Source: Ceratotherium simum simum (Eukaryota; Chordata; Mammalia; Perissodactyla; Rhinocerotidae). From it: 64,000 bases of DNA. The translations under genes were made by a program, and so were the position numbers. Positions 12,635-23,403 of the stretch are shown here, piece after piece (the first letter of the stretch is position 1; each line of letters begins with the position of its first letter). Where the stretch lies: NCBI RefSeq assembly GCF_000283155.1, contig NW_004454177.1, positions 4,253,468 through 4,317,467 of the forward strand, read 5' to 3'. The notes beneath the pieces are model-generated. The model had not been told where the DNA came from. It did not search any database and saw nothing but the letters and a program-made list of their open reading frames with translations.

Positions 12635-14329
12635 TTTTTTTTTCACTGTTTAAGGTTTACTTGGTGTTTTAGTTGGTACGACACTTGGATAGTTGGTTGC
12701 ATCATTTATATGTAGATTTTTCTTTTTACATTACATGGCAACGTACAGTATTCTGATACATATAGTACACAAAATAAGGTCCTTTAGAACAGTTATGCAC
12801 AAGATATGCTGTACTGGATTTATACATTGCATCCCAGGATGTGATTGATCAAAGGAAAAAAAGTTGGACTAGGTGTGTTGAGTGAAGGAACCCGAAGCTA
12901 TATAGCGCACAGTAAACACACATCTGGTCTGATGTGCCACGTTGTGCCAGCATGTGCCACGTTGGCAGTGGTGCCTGCCAGGTGGTAGAGCTATTTTACA
13001 CTAACCAGTTTAGGACTACAAGGTAAGTATCAACCAGCATCAGGACACAGCTGCAGGGTTTTATGAACCATTCCTATTTTAACTTTAGGAAATTGATGTT
13101 ATTCCTAGGCTACCTTAATATTACTGCTTTTGTCACAGATCAGATGAAAAGGACAATATGCACAATCTCCAGCTAAAATCCTGTTGCAGCCTAGACAGTG
13201 AAGTGATACATTAGAAGACTTTAAAACTGCAGCTCTTTTTGGATCCTCCAAAGTGTATCTGCACTCTTCTCCAAACGGGCCTCTTCCTCAGGAGTCAGAG
13301 CCACCTTCACAACATCTGAGATTCCATTCTGTCCCCAGATGTGAGGCACACCAAGGAAGATGTCATCTTTTATTCCATAGAGACACTTAACACAGTGGAA
13401 ATTGGATGCACCCACCTACGATTCTTCATTACTATACTTTCTGCCAAGTCTGCCTGGACAGTCCCATGGCCCAGGATGTGTAGCCCTTCAACTTCGATCA
13501 CCTCATAAGCACTGTCAGCCACCAGTTTGCGAACCTCTTTCCAATGCTACTTATCTGCATCAGTGCCTAAATCAGGGTGCAGATTCTTCGGAGAGACACC
13601 AGCAACATTTACCCCGTTCCATACAGGCACACTAGAATCTCCATGCTCCCCAAGGATCCACTCACGACACCCTAATGGGTAGACTCCCAGCCTTTCTCCC
13701 ATTAGGTAACGGGACCAGGCTGAATCCAGGTTGCAACCACTTCCAATAACACGGCTTTTGGGAAAGCCACTTATCCTCCAAGTCACATAGGTCAAGATAT
13801 CCACTGGATCGGAAACAACAAGCAACTTGCAGTTTGGGCTGTGTTTTACAACATTAGGAATGATGAATTTAAAGATGCTCCCATTAAGCTGGACCAAATT
13901 AAGACGACTTTCTCCCTCCTGCTGACGTGCCCCAGCTGTGATAATAACCAGCTGGGAGTGTGCAGTCACACTATAGTCTTTCCACAGACAATTTTTGGTG
14001 TTGTAAGGAAAAGGCTGCCGTGTTGGATATCCATCATCTCTCCCTTCAGTTTGTCTTCAGTGACATCAACAAGGCAAGTTCATTGGCCAAGTCCTTCATT
14101 AAGATACTGATGGCACAGGCCGAGCCAGTAGCACCAACCCCAACAGCTGTAATCTTATTCTGGGGAGTGCATTCTTCCTTAACAAGATTCTGAATCAGCT
14201 GATCCTTGAGAGTTGCCATATTGGACTTAGAACAGAAGGAATCAGGAGTGCACGGCAGGCAGGCAGGCAGACAGGTGTCAGTGGTGCGTGGCGTTTGATA
14301 TAGACTTGGCTGCAGCTGCTCCTGTATTC
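12635..14329 (-). pseudogene. LDHA: Processed pseudogene of lactate dehydrogenase A
   Basis: LDHA makes the muscle-type subunit of L-lactate dehydrogenase, the cytosolic enzyme interconverting pyruvate and lactate. This copy has no introns. Its start codon (14,217-14,219) opens [16 protein letters not shown] and its normal terminal stop is at 13,221-13,223 after IQKELQF. The span is 999 nt, the length expected for 332 residues, but that is net of several indels. Visible damage: two 1-nt deletions, in the ELALVDV segment (about 14,065) and at the VSGKDYS segment (about 13,985); an in-frame TAG after DADK (13,547-13,549); and a further shift before the YGIKDD segment. The nucleotide-binding [10 protein letters not shown] segment and the [11 protein letters not shown] active-site block, with its catalytic His, are still readable. 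About 110 nt of 5' leader (14,220-14,329) and 577 nt of 3' leader remain, with a T run (the A tail on this strand) at 12,635-12,643. It is flanked by 16-bp duplications, so it arose by L1-driven retrotransposition of a nearly full-length mRNA. Confidence 0.95.
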
Positions 14330-14345
14330 CCAACTGAGCATTTTA
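14330..14345. repeat. Target-site duplication of the LDHA retrocopy, right copy
   Basis: CCAACTGAGCATTTTA. The L1 3'UTR continues directly after it. Confidence 0.85.
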
Positions 14346-14395
14346 AATATGTGCAGTTTATTGTATGTCGATTATATCTCAACAAAGCTATTTTT

Positions 14396-14409
14396 AAAGA
14401 TACAGTGAT
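14396..14409. repeat. Target-site duplication of the L1, right copy
   Basis: AAAGATACAGTGAT directly follows the L1 3' end (AACAAAGCTATTTTT), as expected for target-primed insertion. Confidence 0.65.
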
Positions 14410-14800
14410 AGGATAAAGAATGCCTCTGGCTACTTTAGGTTAGTAATCAGGGAAGGCCTTTCTGAGGAGGTGACATTAAGCTGAGATCCAAATGATGAGA
14501 AGCAGCAAAGCGGAGGTATGAGGAAGAGCACTGAGGCAGAGGGAACAGCATGTGCAACGGCATTAGGAGACTAGGAGGAGACTGGCCTGTTTGAGGAGCA
14601 GACTGACTCACTGTCAGGGAGGGAGAAAGTGGTGCAAAGTGGGATCAGAGAGGCAGGCAGACCCTAGATCAGGGAGGGCTTTGTAGGCCAGGCAGGGAGT
14701 TTGGGTTTTATTCTAAGCAGACGAGAATTCATGGGATAGATCCTAAACAAAGTAGTGACATGATCTGACTCTTGTTTTTTTAAATAATGCTATTTTGTAC
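14410..14800 (+). repeat. L2, 3' piece (continuation of 9,715-9,905)
   Basis: AATCAGGGAAGGCCTTTCTG, CTGAGATCCAAATGATGAG, GGAACAGCATGTGCAACGG, GGGAGGGCTTTGTAGGCCAG and AGTAGTGACATGATCTGAC follow the order of the L2 3' region and pick up where the left piece stops. Confidence 0.85.
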
Positions 14801-15200
14801 CAAGTATTACCTATTAAAAAGTAAACTAAATTTAGAACAAGATCATTTTCACTGTTAGGTGGAGAATAGATTGTAAAAAGGAGTCCCATCAACAGGCAAC
14901 CGTAGGGGCTAGGCGAGAGAGGGCTCGGCCCAGGGTGGAGCCACGCAGGTGGGGAGGATGCCTTTGGGTTCCATTTGGAGGTGGGATCTGGAGCATATAC
15001 GAGTGGGCGGGGTCCGGGTGGAGAAAAAGGCAAGTCGAGGCAGGCTCCTGCCAAAGTGCAAGCTGCTGGCCCTCAGAACGTGGTGGCTCTCTGATCTCCA
15101 CAGACCCTCTCAGTCACCCCCTGCATCCAGTAAAAACCTGGGCATCACCCTGGCTCATCTTATGGTTGGTTATGTGTCTGCCACCCTCTCTGGCCAAAGA
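14801..15200. other. Intergenic DNA, nothing recognised
   Basis: Unique-looking, G+C-rich after 14,890. Short frames only. Confidence 0.5.
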
Positions 15201-15300
15201 GCTCTTCTTCCTACCCTAGCACCTGGCACAGTGCCTGGCACAAGGCAAGCAAATATTAAATGTTTGTTGAATAAATGAATGAGGGAATGAATGGCTAACT
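15200..15300 (+). repeat. L2 3' terminus
   Basis: CCTAGCACCTGGCACAGTGC, then TTAAATGTTTGTTGAATAAA, then imperfect GAATGA units. Confidence 0.75.
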
Positions 15301-15864
15301 AGCTAGTTAATTCATGAGAGTGGAGCAAGGTGTCAGATCTTCTCCTCCACCCCTGCCCCACCCCACCCCCAGCTACTCCCCCCCTGCCCCACCACCCCGA
15401 CTTCAGCAGCTTCCCTGCTCTCGCTGCCCAGAAGCTGCACCCACATGGCCCGGCTGCTGGGCAGTCAGTGCTGGCCGACTCCTGCAGGCCGGCAGCACGA
15501 CCTGACCTAGTTTGGAGCTGGCCAAGTTTGATGATGCCACAGCAAATGCAGCTCCTCGGACAGGCTTAGCGTGCTGGGATCCAAGGCTAAATTCAGCTTT
15601 GAATGCCAGGAATTTGGGTAGAGAGCTATCTAGGGGGATGTCTGAGAATTACGGGGCTGGGACAGGGGGTAGAAATAGAGATGTTACTTTTTTCCTGGGA
15701 GCCCAGTTTCTGGTTTCCAAGCCCCTTTATGGGCATCTGGATGGGGGCTCTCAGCCCTGTCTTACCCTGTCCCACGGGGAGGGGTGGGGGACATTGAGAA
15801 GGAATGGGGGATGGGAAGGACTCCTTCAGCACCTCTCCCATGGCCCTAGTCATTGATTAGTTTA
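15301..15864. other. Intergenic DNA, C-rich then mixed
   Basis: A C-rich stretch at 15,340-15,405 gives overlapping proline-rich frames of no clear meaning. No gene recognised. Confidence 0.5.
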
Positions 15865-16520
15865 TTAATTCAAGCATTTTGCAAACACTTATTAAACAGC
15901 AGCAATGTAGGCCAAGCACAGAGCTGTTGCTGAAGGTCCTGAGGTGATGAAGACGTTGTCTCAACCCTCCGAGGCTCACTGGCAAGAGTCAGGGAGGAGC
16001 ATCAACACCCAACCCAAAGAAAAGCAGAGAACATTTACAGTGGAGATGTGTGCCCAGCTGGGTGGCACTTCAGTGGGAGCAGAGGCCAGGGAGGCATCAC
16101 AGCGGAGGCAGATCTTGAGAGGAGATGCAAAGGAGGAGTAGAATCCTTCTAGGTGGCGAGGGGGGGCAGGTAACAGTCAATCCCGGCAGGGCGTGAGCAC
16201 GCACCAAGGTCTCAAGATGAGAATGAGCAGGGTGTGTCCAGGGCTGCACCGGTTCACACGGCTAGAGCAAGCCTCAGCATAGGGACTGGGGAGAAGCAGG
16301 CTGCAGAGGACAGCAGGGCTGAACCATGACGGGCACGGGTGCCATGCTCAAACTTAGATGTGGTCCTGATAGCCATGGGGAGCTACTGAAGGATCCAGAG
16401 CAGGGAAGAGACACAGTCAGCATTTAGGGTGTTGGCAGCCTGGTAGACGCAATGGAGGTGGTGAGGCTGCAGGCAGGCAGAGCACTGGGAAGACTAGAGT
16501 CTGGGTAAGCAATGATGAGG
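15865..16520 (+). repeat. L2, longer diverged copy
   Basis: Starts TTTTGCAAACACTTATTAAAC. Later blocks are AAGATGAGAATGAGCAGG, CATGGGGAGCTACTGAAGG and GAAGAGACACAGTCAGC, all in L2 order. Confidence 0.7.
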
Positions 16521-17639
16521 TCTAGGGTAATGGAGCTGGAGAGGAAGGCTCAAGTCACACCCCGAGGGGATAGTTAGGAAGGCCTTGGGAGGAGCGGACG
16601 GGTGCAGCCAGCCCCTGCTCTCTGGAGCTCAGCTTGTGCGCAACTCATGCCTTCTACCCCCACCCCTCACTCCTCATGTTGGATACCCCACAGAGCCATG
16701 TGCCCCCCAAAGCCACTTTCTTCCTCAGGGCTATAGGCATGTGCCCTCTCTGCTATCCCTCTGCTGCTCCCCTGCCATCTTCAACCTAATGCTGTGGACA
16801 GAGGAAATGGGGGAGAGTTGCAGAGACTAAGCTGATGATGAGCAAAGCAGAACAGGGACCACGCTGATGGGCAGGGGGCTGCTAGGTCTCCCGTGGGCCT
16901 AACAGGGTCTGCTCTTTTCAGGAGGCAAGATCTGAGGTCTTCCCCACTGCAGTCTACCCTGCATCCAGGATTCTGTAGGGCATCACCTCTGAGCCGAGCC
17001 TACAGAGAGGGACTGATGGTTCCCTGAAGACTGGACTCTCCCCACCAAATCAGGAGATATGGGTCTGGCCCCCTGGGAGGCCAGGTGGAACTGTGGAGGG
17101 GTCAAGGCTCCTGCCCCCAGTCGAACACTCACTCCTAGGTAGTGGCACCTCCTGAAGGCCAGGCACCCAGGAGACCCTAACTGTATCCCCAGGGGTCAGG
17201 AAGGCCACCAAGTATGGCATCCAGCAGGAGGAAGGGAGAGAGGGCCTGGCAGCTGATCTCTTGGCTAGAGGGAGTAGGCCCTGAGTGCCCGCTTAATGCA
17301 GTGTGACACTCAGGCCCCCACAGCACCATAAATACTCCACATCACGGCAACTGAATCTGACATCTCCTCCCTGGCGCCCCCGGCGTGCGCCTTCCCCATC
17401 CATCTCTACCCACCGACCCAGGGGGTCGGGGCCAGGCAAGGGAGGGCCCCAAGCCCCACTGTTGTCACAGCAGGTTTTCACTGCAGCAGCAGCAGGCCTG
17501 CGCCTACACAAGCACAGGGGGTAGGAGAAGGGGATTCTCCCAGGCCTGTGAGTCAGCTGGGATGAAGGGAAGGGCAGCATAGGAGTGGGAGAGGGGCCAG
17601 GAAAAGACCGATTCGTTGGTACAAGTGAGACAGGTGATA
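16521..17639. other. Intergenic DNA
   Basis: No gene recognised. At 17,285-17,500 there is a moderately CpG-containing block with CCATAAATACTCC, which is repeat-free and could be regulatory, but nothing decides it. Confidence 0.45.
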
Positions 17640-17830
17640 GAAAGAGCCCTGGAAGTAAGGGACCCAGATCTCATCCCAGCCAGGACACTCACTTGGGCAA
17701 ATCACTTAACCTCCCTGAACCTCAGTATCTTCATCTATGACAGGGAGGAAATACTCTCTCTTCCACATGGGGTTCTTGTGGAAAACAAAGTGGATATATT
17801 TAGGAGAGCTCATTGAAAAGAAAATGCTAA
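17640..17830 (+). repeat. MIR SINE
   Basis: CACTTGGGCAAATCACTTAAC, CCTGAACCTCAGTATCTTC and a 3' part with ATTTAGGAGAGCTCATTGA. Confidence 0.8.
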
Positions 17831-18305
17831 AGAAAGATCAGTCAAGGTCATGGAGAGATAAAGCTAGATCCTGTGGCAGTATGAGTGGGGGGCAGCCAGG
17901 CTAGGCAAGTGAGCCAAATTCTCCCTCCCAGTGAACAGAGGCAACTGTGGGGGCAGCGTTGAGACTGCTGTGCGGGTCTGGCTCCATTCCCTGACCCAGG
18001 GAATGGTCAAGGATCAAGACTCTGGGAGTTCACCCTCCCCAAGTCTTAATAAACTGTGCATTCTCACAGTTTTTCTCAGCCTTCACAACTGAAGGAGCAG
18101 GCAGAGATAAGGCAGGGGGTACCCCAAGACCACAGATACTCCTATCTCTCCCCCCATTCACCCTGGGCCTTTCCCATGGGCTGCTTTAGAATCCCTCCGT
18201 CTTGACCTTCAAGAACCAAACCATCCTTCTTACAGAGACCCCCTATGAGTTAAATTGTATCAAGTGGAACTAAGTAACAAAGCTGAGTACTCATAATATG
18301 TCATA
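17831..18305. other. Intergenic DNA, nothing recognised
   Basis: No gene, no clear repeat. A short tandem ATAATATGTC appears at 18,293-18,312. Confidence 0.5.
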
Positions 18306-18309
18306 ATAT

Positions 18310-18495
18310 GTCAGTAATAACAGTAACAACAGTTACCAGCATTTGCACAGCGCTGTAGAGTTCACAGTACCTCCACCTTTAATTCTCACTGCAACGCTAG
18401 GAAGTAGGTGCTAAATGATTATCCCCATTTTTCTGGTGAGGAAACTGAGGCTCAGAGAGTTACACCACTGCCTGTGCTCATACAGCTGTGCGACG
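18310..18495 (-). repeat. MIR SINE
   Basis: ATTATCCCCATTTTTCTGG, then GAGGAAACTGAGGCTCAGAG, then CTCATACAGCTGTG: reverse-complement MIR. Confidence 0.85.
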
Positions 18496-18725
18496 ATAGC
18501 TCCCTCTCATCCCTCCCTCCATAACACCAGCCCAGCCCACGTCACCTGAGCACCTGCCAGGTGCGGGTGTTATAGGGGCTGCTGATGGCACGAGGGTGAG
18601 AGCAACACGGACCCTCGAGGACAGAGACAAGAATGTGGGACGCAGAATCACATCATTTCACACCAGGAAGGAACCTTTGTGGTGTCTAACTCGAGCTCCA
18701 CATTTCATAGATGAGGAAAGCGAGG

Positions 18726-18945
18726 AGTCAGCAAACATTTTCTGTAAAATACCAGAGAGTAAATATTTTAGGCTTTGCAGCCACATATGTCTCTGCAGCA
18801 CTTTATTCTTTGATTTTTTTTCTTTTTTTTTTTTTTTACAATTCACCCCTTTAAAAATGTAGAAACTGTTCTTAGTCTGAGAGCTACACAAAATAGGCTG
18901 GCTTCAGGCTGGGCCAGTGGGCTATAGTTTGCCAACCCCTTTCTG
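18726..18945 (+). mobile_element. hAT-type MITE (CAGGGGTCGGCAAAC class)
   Basis: Begins GTCAGCAAACATTTTCTGTA, followed by AGTAAATATTTTAGGCTTTG, and ends GGGCTATAGTTTGCCAACCC; the two ends are inverted copies. A poly-T run at 18,817-18,838 replaces part of the middle. The exact family name is not certain. Confidence 0.6.
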
Positions 18946-18989
18946 GGAGATCATACATCCAGTTGCTTCCTGAGCTGGGGTTCATTCCA

Positions 18990-19200
18990 CCATCAACGAA
19001 CCAGCCAATGCTTTGAGCACCTGCTATGTTCTGCGCATTGTGCCAAGGGCTGGAGGCATAGAGGATGATGTTACATGGTCCGTGCCCTCAGGGGCCTGCA
19101 GTTGGTGGGCAAGATGGACAGGGAAGGAAATAATGTCACCTCAGCACTTGATGGAAGGCTATACAGGGTGGGTCACCCAGAGCAGGGGGGAACCAGATCT
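18990..19200 (+). repeat. L2 fragment
   Basis: TTTGAGCACCTGCTATGTTC, then CCCTCAGGGGCCTGCAGTTG. Confidence 0.65.
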
Positions 19201-19274
19201 TCCTGGGGTCTCCTTTATGACGCCTCCTGTGGTGGCAGATGTCACAGCGTATTTTAATCTCTACTTCTCCATGT

Positions 19275-19402
19275 CCCCCCTCCCAGTCTGCATGTTACTG
19301 TGTCCGTGTTGTTCACTACACCATCCCCAGCACCTGGGACGATGCCTGGCAGTAGTAAGCAAGCTGTATTTGCTGAACGAATGAACGAATGAATGAATGA
19401 GG
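19275..19402 (+). repeat. L2 3' terminus with (GAAT)n tail
   Basis: CCCAGCACCTGGGACGATGC, then TGTATTTGCTGAACGAATGA with about six tetranucleotide units. Confidence 0.7.
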
Positions 19403-19816
19403 ATAGCAGCTACAGAGCTACAGCTCGGGTGCTCAGGTGGACTGGCTGGTGAGAGCTTCAGGAGGAACTGGAGAGACAGAAGGATTGCTCATCCTGTCCC
19501 CTCCATTGTTGAACAAAGTGGCTGACTGAGCCTGGAAATATCGCCCTGGGCACCAGAGCCTTCTGCTGCAGCCTCTCTCCATCCCCCTCAGTCCTCTCCC
19601 CACCCCGGCCCTCTGCTGACTCACAGCAGCCGCTAATCACACCCCAGTCAAGCGTGCTTAATTAAGTCCCAGTTACCCACAGCTTCCTAGCAAGAGAAAA
19701 GGATGGGACTCCAGTTGTGTGCCAGGCCAGAAGGGGCTGGGCCGGGCGTGGGGTCTGGTGGGAGACACATGTGGACGACAGTGAGGCATTCGCTGGGAAC
19801 CTGCCCTAGAAACGGT
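19403..19816. other. Intergenic DNA with a homeodomain-like palindrome
   Basis: Repeat-free. CTTAATTAAG at 19,657-19,666 is a perfect palindrome, with CTAATC nearby at about 19,633. No gene. Confidence 0.45.
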
Positions 19817-20025
19817 AATAATGATAATAGTGCAGATTTACCGAGCACCTACCCTACGCTAGGCCTGGCTCTCACATGTTCTGTGTATTCACTTAAGTCT
19901 CCTCGTAGCAAACTTACGACATGGGTACTATTATTATCTCCATTTTACAGGGGAGGAAATTGAGGCTCAGAGAGGCTACATGGCTTGCCCCAGGTCACAC
20001 AGCTAGTAAGTAACAGAGTTGAAAG
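19817..20025 (-). repeat. MIR SINE, near full length
   Basis: ACCGAGCACCTACCCTACGC, ATTATTATCTCCATTTTACAG, GAGGAAATTGAGGCTCAGAG, CAGGTCACACAGCTAGTAAG in order. Confidence 0.9.
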
Positions 20026-20159
20026 GACTCCCCTTTTCCTGGTTTCCCTGTTCAGGGAGAGAGAGGGCAGCCATGTCCAGAGCCCTGACCCCTCTGCCTG
20101 GTAGCCTGGGCCCCTCCAGATAGCAAGGCCATCCTGACTCCACACAGAGATGCAATTCC

Positions 20160-20310
20160 ATTTTTAACTCAACCCGCATTTATCAGACACCTACTATGTG
20201 CCAGGCTCCGGAGACACAAGTTGAAGAGACAGAGTCCTTCCCACAGAGAGCTCACAGACCAGTGAGGGAACCAACACACCTGTTGGGGGGAGCAGTGCTA
20301 TAAATACAGC
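20160..20310 (+). repeat. L2 fragment
   Basis: CAGACACCTACTATGTGCCAG, then GAGAGCTCACAGACCAGTG. Confidence 0.75.
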
Positions 20311-20505
20311 AATAAATATCAGTACCGGTGCCAGGGCTGGCACAGGGGCGCTAAAACGGCATCTATTGAACACCCAATAGTAGCAGACACCAAGGATATC
20401 ACACCCTTGACTTTTCCTTCATAACCTATAATTGTATACGGGTTGGTGTGACCCTTTAGTGCTGGCATTACTGGTGTTATTGATTATTCCACACTAGACC
20501 ATATA
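20311..20505. other. Short unassigned stretch between L2 pieces
   Basis: Nothing recognised. Confidence 0.4.
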
Positions 20506-21205
20506 ATCTGTGACACGAACCACGGATCCCAGCGTCTGGCATGGTGCCTGATGTTAAGTCAGTGCTCAAGAAGCGTTTTTAAGTAAGTAAATGAAGGCAA
20601 CACCGTTCCTGCCCTCAAGGAACTTGAAGTCTAGGAGCGGAATAGAGATGTGAACAGATGGTTGGGATACGGTGTGACGGATGCAACAGCAACGAGAAGA
20701 CAAAGTCACATGGGAGCAGAGAGAAGGGAGCCACCTGGAGCAGGGGAGCTGGGCAAGGTGTCCCAGAGAGGCAGATGCCAAAACCAGGTCTTGAGAAAGA
20801 GTAGGAGCTTCCCAGGGACTTGGGAGGAGATGGGGTCCTCAGAGCTGCGAGCACAGCCTGGAAAAGGCACGGAGGTATGACCCACCCTCTGTTAGAGAAA
20901 CTCTAAGTGGCTTCATGAGGCTGAATTATGGGTAGGGATGTGAGTAGGGAGGGCGACAAGAGACACAGCTGGGCAGGGGGGCTGGGACCAGATCTCAGAG
21001 CACCTTGCTGCCACGCCAAGGAGACTGGACCTCATTCCTTAAGTAATAAGGAGTTATGCCAGGGTTTTAAGCAATGGGACACATAGTTCAATTTATGTTT
21101 TAGAAAATAGCCCTGGCAGGGTGTGGAGGATGCATTGGAAGAAGGTGACAGGGGGCAAGCAGACCAGTTAGGAGACTGGTGATGGGCTGTGGGTGTTTAC
21201 AGTGA
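20506..21205 (+). repeat. L2 pieces, 3' terminus then a longer body
   Basis: CAGCGTCTGGCATGGTGCC to AAGTAAGTAAATGA (terminus), then CTGCCCTCAAGGAACTTGAAG, CAAGGTGTCCCAGAGAGGCAG and TTTAAGCAATGGGACACATAG with AAAATAGCCCTGGCAGGGTG (body). Confidence 0.75.
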
Positions 21206-22217
21206 GCAGAAACAGTGAGGATGGTCAAGTAGGTGAGAAGAGGCATAAAGTGAGACCGAATGGACAGAACTGAGTGACCATTTGGTTGTGAAAGAGGGAA
21301 GAGGTCACTTAAGCTCTAGAGTCTGAGTGCCCTCCTCCTCAAAGTGAGGATAAGGAGGTCCACCCAGCAGGGTCACTGTGAGCCTTCACAGAGACAGACT
21401 CTAAAGGCCCACATGGGGTCTGGCAAGCAGGAGGCAGCTTTTTCCTCTTTGCACTTCACTCTTCCTTTGTGCCATGTCTTATACTTTTGCATCATCAGCA
21501 GAGTCAAACTCAGAGGGAACAAACAATCCTGGGGTGGGAGGGAGACGTCCCCTGGGCTCTGGCAGCACCTACGTGCCAGAGGCACGTGCCCTGGCAGTGG
21601 GATGGGGTGTCCTGGCCAGAACAAAGTTGCCACATCGGAAGGACTCCAGGTGCCAGGCAGATCAAACCTGCTCGGATCTGCTGTGCATACACCATGTTCT
21701 TTCTGCAGGGAACAAGTAGCACATTCACTCATTCACTCCACTGAGTTCACTGAGGGAACAGAAACCACTCCAGGCCTTTCAAGCAGAGGGATTTAAATCT
21801 GGGATTTGGCTGTACAGATGACAGAAGAGGTAGGACAACCCAGAGATTAGCAACAGCAGGAAGCTGCCACCTTCCTGGGGCTGGAGGCAGGAGCTGAGGA
21901 GTTCTAGGAGCTGAGTCCACCAGATGGAAGCTGGAACCACTGCAGTCCTGCCAGAAGGAGCTGGCCATGCAGGAAGGGGCTGCTCAGCAGGAGCCAAAGA
22001 AGAGACTCGGATGCTACAGAGACCTGGCCCGAAACAGAGAGAGGGAAGAAATATCCTGGCTTTTCTCCTCCTCCCTGTCTCCACCTTCTTCCAGTGCCTC
22101 CCATTGGCTGAACCTATCCAGAGGCCAGTAGGTGAGGGAGCCTAGGAAATGTAGTTCTCTGTGCCACAAAACAGGGCAGGAAATGGATCTGGGCATAACA
22201 GGCAAATGACCAGCACA
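21206..22217. other. Intergenic DNA
   Basis: Several overlapping frames of up to 150 codons on both strands (21,344-21,796) show no family resemblance. No clear repeat. Confidence 0.5.
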
Positions 22218-22345
22218 CTCATTCATTCTTTCACTCACTCACTCATTCAGTAAACATTTATTGAGCACCTAAGTGCTGGGGAGATCATGACAAGCAAGAA
22301 TTCTGGATCCTATCTTCACCGAGCTTAAAGTTCAGCAGTACCTGG
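22218..22345 (+). repeat. L2 fragment
   Basis: CACTCACTCATTCAGTAAAC, then ATTTATTGAGCACCTAAGTG, then CACCGAGCTTAAAGTTCAG. Confidence 0.75.
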
Positions 22346-22559
22346 ACTGTACCCCTCATTGCCCACCACCAGCCAGCTGTGGGCATCTGCTCAACTGGCC
22401 TTGGGGGAGGGGGGTTGGTGCTAAGCTTCTGGGGGCCCCTGGGAAGCATCGAGTGTGCAGAGAGGATGGAGCCAGGCTCTGCTGAGGCTGTAGATTTGGA
22501 GGAGCAAGGAGTTCAGTCGGCTCTGCCTCCTCCCCAGCTGAAAGCTCACAGCTCAGAAT

Positions 22560-22830
22560 GAAATGTCTCCAAAAAGGGAAGAAAACCCTTAAATCCCACT
22601 GTTTGTCTTTGGAGCCTGGGAAGCAAGGATCTAATGAACATGAAACATGCGGGCAGCTCAGAAGTTGTCTTTGAAACCTCCCCAGGCCGGCTTTGTCAAG
22701 AAGCAGCATTGCCTTTCAAAGCTGCCCGGCTCCAAACTCCCCTCTCCTCCTTTGTCGGTAGCAGGCAGCGAGCAGCTAATTATCCAGAGATGTTAAACGT
22801 TCCCTAATTCCTCGGAGAAGTCCCCAGGCT
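22560..22830. promoter_or_regulatory. Repeat-free block with TCF/LEF- and homeodomain-like motifs
   Basis: GTCTTTGAAACC and CCTTTCAAAGCTG lie about 40 bp apart, TCCTTTGTC and CTAATTATCC follow. There is no coding signal and no repeat. The enhancer role is inference from motif clustering only. Confidence 0.3.
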
Positions 22831-23314
22831 TCTGGGGAACTGGCAGCAGGGCTGGAGAGCTGAGTACTTCCACTCCTCCTAGCCCTCCACCCCGTGCCAC
22901 CCCCTCCCTGCCCACCTGCTCCCAGCCTGGGCCCTCTTGGGTCTCCTCCTCCATGCCAAGCTTGCCCTCCCCACTGCCTCACACTGGCCTGTGCGCCAAC
23001 GCAACTCTGTTCCCAAGTCTTATCTTCTGGAATCTGCCTCATCCAGGAAGACTCCCTAGAGGTACTAGCTGCACCCTGAGCCTTCGCCCCCATCGGGGGT
23101 CTTATACACACCCCTCCTCATGCATGCAGGCCCAGGGGCTGCCCTCACTGCCCACCACTCCGTGCAGCCTCCCTGAAGGAAAAGGGCTCCAACCTAGCCT
23201 GTCCTTGAGTGTTCATGCCAGCCCAGGGGAAGGAGGAGCACCAAGGCAGGAATACTCCAGGGCTTCCCCATATAGACGTTTCCAGACAGGCCATCTGGCC
23301 TAAAGTCATAGCCT
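22831..23314. other. Intergenic DNA, C-rich
   Basis: Overlapping open frames around 22.8-23.3 kb follow the C-rich composition. No gene. Confidence 0.5.
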
Positions 23315-23402
23315 GACCATAATGCCACTCTCTGAGACCTTGGGGAAGACAGGCCCTTCTGTGGGCCTCAGTTTCTCATCTGTAAAGCAAGGAGGTTGTA
23401 CC
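23315..23402 (+). repeat. MIR SINE fragment
   Basis: GTGGGCCTCAGTTTCTCATC, TGTAAAGCAAGGAGGTTG. Confidence 0.7.
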
Positions 23403-23403
23403 A

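Larger units (their letters stand above)
9906..14395 (+). mobile_element. 5'-truncated L1, interrupted by an LDHA retrocopy
   Basis: Sense-strand L1 starting inside ORF2. The reverse-transcriptase region is recognisable near 9,990-10,200 (a block reading PDGFTSEFYQTF, then LIPKPDKD) but broken by many stops and shifts. The ORF2 tail runs to about 12.2 kb (TAGGNVKWYNHFGKEF-like segment near 12,060-12,120). The L1 3'UTR runs to about 12,634 and resumes at 14,346 with ATATGTGCAGTTTATTGTATG. Flanking 14-bp duplications at 9,892-9,905 and 14,396-14,409 agree at 12 of 14 bases. Its own length without the inserted pseudogene is about 2.8 kb. It codes no intact protein and cannot be active. Confidence 0.85.

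Noticed and set aside
13221..14219. Possibility that the LDHA copy is a working gene
   Set aside because: Two single-base deletions, an in-frame TAG and a later shift break the frame; no intron or promoter is seen.
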